A program made the translations under genes and the position numbers. Of a stretch of 64,000 bases of DNA, positions 59,695 through 64,000 are shown piece by piece (position 1 is the stretch's first letter; each line of letters begins with the position of its first letter). The notes beneath the pieces were generated by a model. That model worked only from the letters and a program-made list of their open reading frames with translations, was not told the origin of the DNA and ran no database searches. The stretch comes from Desmodesmus armatus (Eukaryota > Chlorophyta > Chlorophyceae > Sphaeropleales > Scenedesmaceae): contig VIIQ02000020.1 in assembly GCA_007449985.2 (NCBI GenBank), positions 310,001 through 374,000 on the forward strand, given 5' to 3'.

Positions 59695-62600
59695 TCATGT
59701 ACCACCTGCCGCTGCAACACCTCCACCAGCCTGGCCCAGCACAGGAACCCCTGCTGCCACAGGCCCTGCAACCAACCCTCCAACAGCACCCACGACTGCC
59801 GGCTGTGCAGCATGCAGTCCTGCAAACGGCGCTGTGCCAGCGCCTGCAGCACCCAGACCCCCCATCGCTGCAGCCTGCATGGCAGGGTGGCAGGAAGCAC
59901 GCACCCACAGCACCAGCACATGCAGCAGCAGCAGATAGCCCATCACTCCCACCCTGCTGAGCGGGCTGCTGCTGATGATCCTCAGCACACGCACCCACGC
60001 CCCGTCTGCCTTTGCAAGCACTCCCTGCACCTGCGGGTGTGCTGACCGCACCGCAGGAATGGCGCCAAACGGCCTTAAGGCTCCCAGCTGCAGCTTCTGG
60101 CGGTTTAGGCCCACAGCCAGTAACCCTGCTTGGACCGCGGTGACCTCCCAGGCAGGACCTCACCAGATCCCTCTCATCGGAATCGTAACCGCCGTCAAAG
60201 CTGCTGCTACCGGCACGGCCCTCCGCCGCACGCACGGCAGCAGCAACGGACGATGCCACCCTAGTCACTCTACTGAGCACCTGACCTACTACACCGCCCA
60301 CTGCGCCCGCCTTACTGCTGAGACTGCTGCTGCCTGTGCCTGCTGCCTCTGCAGCAGTACCTCCCGGCGTTGCTACGGCCCCTGCGGCTGCTGCTGCTGC
60401 CCCCATGTCGATGTTGACGACCACGCTGCCACCTGCTGCTCGCTCCCTCCGCACAACACCGCCAGGCTGGCGCTGTGCAACACCCCCAGCTGGGCTCTCT
60501 TCCCCTGCTGTGATTTCGGGGGGCTCCCCTGCTGCTGTTGATGACCCTGAAACAGCAGCATCAGTACCACCATGCAGCAGCCCCTCTGCGTCGCTGACAG
60601 CATCTGACACCAGGGACCTGCTGCTACCAGGCAACCCCCTAGCCATGCCATGCTGTGCTGAGCCCTGCTGCTCGAGCACGCTGTGCTTAGGCCCTCCTGG
60701 CATGGCCGCACCCCCAGCAGCGGCAGACGCCTGGGCCAGCGCTTCGTACTGCTGCTGCAGGGCCTGTAGCTGGCCCACATAGTGCTGCTCCATCTGTACC
60801 GCCTGCTGCCGTAGCTGGCCCACCGCAGCCTCTGCTGCCTCTGCACGTGCAGCCTGTTGTGCAGCAGCCTCACGGCTGCCTGCAACAGCAACTGCGGCCT
60901 CCTGCAGCTGCCCTGCGAAGTCCCCGAGCTGCTGCTGTGCTGCTGCCAGCTGCTGCTGCAGCACCTGCGCTGCTGCGTCACCTGAGAAAGGCGCAGTCTG
61001 CTGTTGCTGCACCACTTGCTGCTGCGCATCTGCGAGCTGCTGCCGCAACTGCTGCACCAAGGCAGCTGCATCCTCACCCTCCACCCCTGCCACCATCTGC
61101 TGCTGCTGCTCGGCCTGCTCAAACCTAGCCTGCAGCTCCCGCAGCTGCTGCTGTGCTTCAGCCAGCTGCTGCTGCAGCTCTGCAATCTGCCCCTCCTGAT
61201 CCCCGATCAGTGCCGTCGCTTCGTCTGCCATGGCTGTCGCCCCAGCTAGATCCAGCTCAAGCTGTGCGCTGCGCTGCTCAGCCGCCGCCAACTGCTGCTG
61301 TAACTCTTGCACCAGCTGCTCACTCACTACCCCAGCAGCACCCAATGCTGCGGAGGCACCCCCCACAGCAGCGTCAGCTGCCGCCGCGCCTGCGGCCGCC
61401 ACCGCGGCGGCTGCAGTGGCAGCAGTGGCAGCAGCGCCGGCCAGCATGCCACCAGCAGCAGCGGCACTGCTGCCGCCGGCGGCTGACAGTGCCACAATGT
61501 ATGCTTGCTGCAGCTGCTGCAGCTCGGCCCTGGCGGCCTGCAGTTGCTCTGACAGAGAGGATCTTTCGCTTGTCAGCTTTGAGATGACCTCACGGGCTCG
61601 GGCCAATTTGGTCTGGTCCGTCCTGCCACCGGCCTGTCCAGCACAGGTTACACATTGGCATGAAGAATTTGGTTAAGAGGTTCCTATCCTGGGCTACATC
61701 CCGCCAATTGGCCGCATGCATCAAGGTTGAACCCTGTTGACTGCCTCCATTTGCACAACAGCAGCAAAACCCCTAACCATCTGTGTGCAACCTGAGCGCA
61801 TGCGATCAGCATGCTGGGAGGTACTGTGGCGATACATTGCAGCTTGACATGTCTGGCTCAGATGACTCAGACGACTCGTCCATGGGGTCTGCAGTGCCAA
61901 CAACCTTGCAAAACAACAACAACCTTGCACAGAGCTAATGCCCCTGCCCCTGCCCATCAACTCCTGCCTACCTGCATCTGCTGCATCTGCTCCCTGACGG
62001 CTGACACCTCCCCCTCAAGCTCTGTGAGCTGCTGCTGCAGCTGCTGCCGCTGCAGCGCAGCTGCCTCCGCTGCTCCCGCCAACTTGGCCTCTGCTGCTGC
62101 AGCTGCTTCTGCTGCCTCAGCCTGTAGGTCTGCCATTGCAGCCTGTGCAGCTTGCACCTGTGGACAGTCAAATGGCAGGCAGCAAACATAGCTGGGTGAG
62201 CTGTGCACAGGCCCACATGGCATAGGGAGGAGTTGCGGGGGAGTGGTGAAACACAACCACCACTATCCTGTAGGTCTGGCACTGCAGTATGTGCAGCTGC
62301 ACCCGGTGCACACAGGGCCTGTGTCAGGCAGGAAAGAAGAAGAAGAAAGCAGGACAGAAGGCAGCCAGCAATGCAGCCAGGGTTGCAGCATCCCTTATCC
62401 CCCTACATTGTGGCAGTCCTGTGGGCATCTGGTGTCCCTGTTCCACCAAACAGCATTGCTACCAACTGCACCCTCAGAAGCACTACAATGCTTATGATTG
62501 TCCTATTCAGTAATTGGATGTTACACAGAAGCAGTCCTTGGTTCAATGTCTGCTGATGCCTGTACTGTATTTCAACTATTCCTTGGTTCAGTGTCTGCTG

Positions 62601-64000
62601 ATGCCTGTACTGTATTTCAACTATTCCTTGGTTCAGTGTCTGCTGATGCCTGTACTGTATTTCAACTATTCCTTGGTTCAGTGTCTGCTGATGCCTGTAC
62701 TGTATTTCTTTTCTTTTCTTTCTGTTTTTCTTTGGTATTCCTGCAGAAAACGCCTGTACCATCTGTATTTTTCAATTACACCTGCAGCTCCCAAGACGCC
62801 CACAGCTACGAGGCCTGCATACGCTCACCTCAAGCCGAGCTGCCTCAGCACTCGCAGCCGCCTCGGCTGCCTGTTGCTGCCATGCAGCCGCCGCAGCCTC
62901 CTCCTGGACACGAGCATCCGCCGCTGCCTGCAGCTGCGTCTGCAGCGCCTGCACCTGCGCGTTTGAATTTTCAAGCGCGGACGACAGCTGGGCCACCTTC
63001 TCCTGCTGCTCAGTGCTGAGCAGAACAGCGGCTTGGATCTGCTCATGCATCTGTGCGTCCCGCTGGCCCTGCTGCTGCTGTGCTTCCTGCAGGATAGACA
63101 GCTCAGCACGGGCCTCTTCTAGAGCTGCCTCCAGCTGCTGCTGCTGCTGCAGATCATTGCTCCGCTGCTGCTGGTGGTGCTGCTCATGCTCCTTCTGCTG
63201 CCTGCTCAGTGTGTCTACAGCGGCATGTGCAGCAGCAAGGTCTGCAGCAGCTTGCTGCAGCTGCTGCTGTGCGCACGTCAGCTCCTGCTGTGTTGCTGCT
63301 AGGAGAGCCTGCAGTTCCGCCTCCTGCTGCTGCGCTTGTTGCTGCTGCTCACGCAGCTGCGCCTGCACTGCTGCCAGCTCAAGCGACAGTTCCGATTCAT
63401 CCGATGTCCCATGCGCTGCTGCCGCTGGTGCTGATGCTGTCTCTGCAGCAGCAGCAGTGGCAGCAAGCTCCGCATGTTGAAGCGCCTCGCTGAAAGGTCC
63501 CTGCTGCTGCCCTGCAGGGCTGCTGTTGCTGCCGTCACCCTCCTGCTGCTGGTGCTGCTGTGCGGCCTGCAGTTGCTGCAGCTCCTGTTCCAGCTGCACT
63601 TTGGCAGCTTCAATGGCTTTGCCCTTTTTGATGGCAGAGCGCAGCTTGCCCCTCAGCTCCTCAGCCCTCTCCTCCGAGGCCAGGAGCTGCTGCTGCAGCT
63701 GCAGCAGCTGCTCTCCCTCGCCCCCACTGCCCACCACACCCTGCTGGCTTGCAAGCTGCTGGTGCTGGTGCTGCTGTTGCGATTCCTGCAGCTGCAGCTG
63801 TGCTGCCTGCAGCTCCTCCCGAGTCTGTTGCAGCTGGGCATGCAGCTCTCGCACCGTCTGCTCTGACCCCTCCAGCTGCTGCTGCAGCAGCTGCATGGCC
63901 TGCTGGTCAACAGCTACTGCACTACCAAGCTGTCCATGCTGCTGTGGAGCAGCGTTGTGAAGGCCGTGTGCAGCCTGCAGCTCGTGCTTTACGGCCTCAA
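59695..64000 (-). CDS. Golgin-like coiled-coil protein with C-terminal membrane segment (5' partial)
   Basis: Four exons are visible: 62829 to beyond 64000, 61972-62157, 60164-61633 and 59695-60087, all joining in phase 0. About 1070 residues are seen; the N-terminus is outside the window. Most of it is Gln/Ala/Glu/Leu heptad-like coiled coil (KLRSAIKKGKAIEAAKVQLE, ELQQQLAAAEQRSAQLELD). A linker with YDSDERD leads to VLRIISSSPLSRVGV and the hydrophobic GYLLLLHVLVLWV, a tail arrangement like golgin-84, CASP and giantin, which tether vesicles at the Golgi. The Golgi role is inferred from architecture. Unusually, about 60 Ala/Gly-rich residues follow the membrane segment. The 76-nt intron 60088-60163 was chosen because it joins DERDL to LGALRPFGAIPAVRS; without it the frame lacks the membrane segment. 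Confidence 0.72.
62535..62708. repeat. 45-bp minisatellite, four units
   Basis: Three full 45-bp units and a fourth of 39 bp, nearly identical, start at 62535, 62580, 62625 and 62670 with CCTTGGTTCA. Because 45 is a multiple of three, the array is open in several frames on both strands. It lies in an intron of the golgin-like gene (62158-62828) and is followed by a TTTTC-rich stretch. Confidence 0.95.

Noticed and set aside
62535..62708. CRISPR-like regular array
   Set aside because: The 45-bp units are contiguous without unique spacers, in a eukaryotic intron; it is a minisatellite.
1..64000. Prokaryotic, viral or organellar origin
   Set aside because: Many genes with phased GT-AG introns, a plant-type zinc-finger family and SINE and hAT-like elements point to a eukaryotic nuclear genome.

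Overview
This window looks like nuclear DNA of a chlorophyte green alga, probably a chlorophycean; the species cannot be named from it. The evidence is intron-rich genes with GT-AG introns whose acceptors very often read TGCAG, coding DNA loaded with CAG/GCA triplets that give long Ala, Gln and Ser runs, many poly-C and CA tracts, a plant-type CCCH zinc-finger gene pair, a plant-like S-adenosylmethionine synthetase, Arabidopsis-type CCCTAAA motifs and a possible TGTAA poly(A) signal. Long open frames opposite or beside the low-complexity genes are mostly artefacts of triplet repeats.

Layout. 655-3990 and 16054-19226 are two copies of one ~3.2 kb segment. Each holds a minus-strand RR-type tandem CCCH zinc-finger gene with the same exon structure, including a 28-nt microexon. 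The 12 kb between them has no gene I can support. 20343-21344 is a non-autonomous DNA transposon with ~70-bp terminal inverted repeats and an 8-bp target duplication (hAT-like). 21741-22052 holds a second inverted-repeat family. Two plus-strand genes for low-complexity proteins of unknown function follow: a four-exon gene at 22321-25578 and a very large one at 28325-39739. A tRNA-derived SINE and a LINE-like remnant lie between them.

39740-44175 has no gene I can support. It is followed by four minus-strand genes: S-adenosylmethionine synthetase (44176-48645, ten coding exons, 398 aa, all splice phases consistent); a 1318-aa protein with a split FAM47-like region (50828-55502); a MYND zinc-finger protein with an unresolved frame shift in exon 2 (56198-59079); and a long coiled-coil, golgin-like protein with a transmembrane segment near its C-terminus (59695 to beyond the window end).

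Nothing suggests that the genes form one pathway. SAM synthetase supplies methyl donor; the TZF proteins are expected to act on mRNA; the golgin-like protein is expected at Golgi membranes. The main themes are recent local duplication (the TZF segment, partial exon copies in the SAM synthetase gene, a repeated splice acceptor in the large gene) and short mobile elements. I found no clearly new multi-gene system. The most interesting items are the TZF pair, the FAM47-like gene, the exon fragments in the SAM synthetase gene and the transposon with its target duplication.
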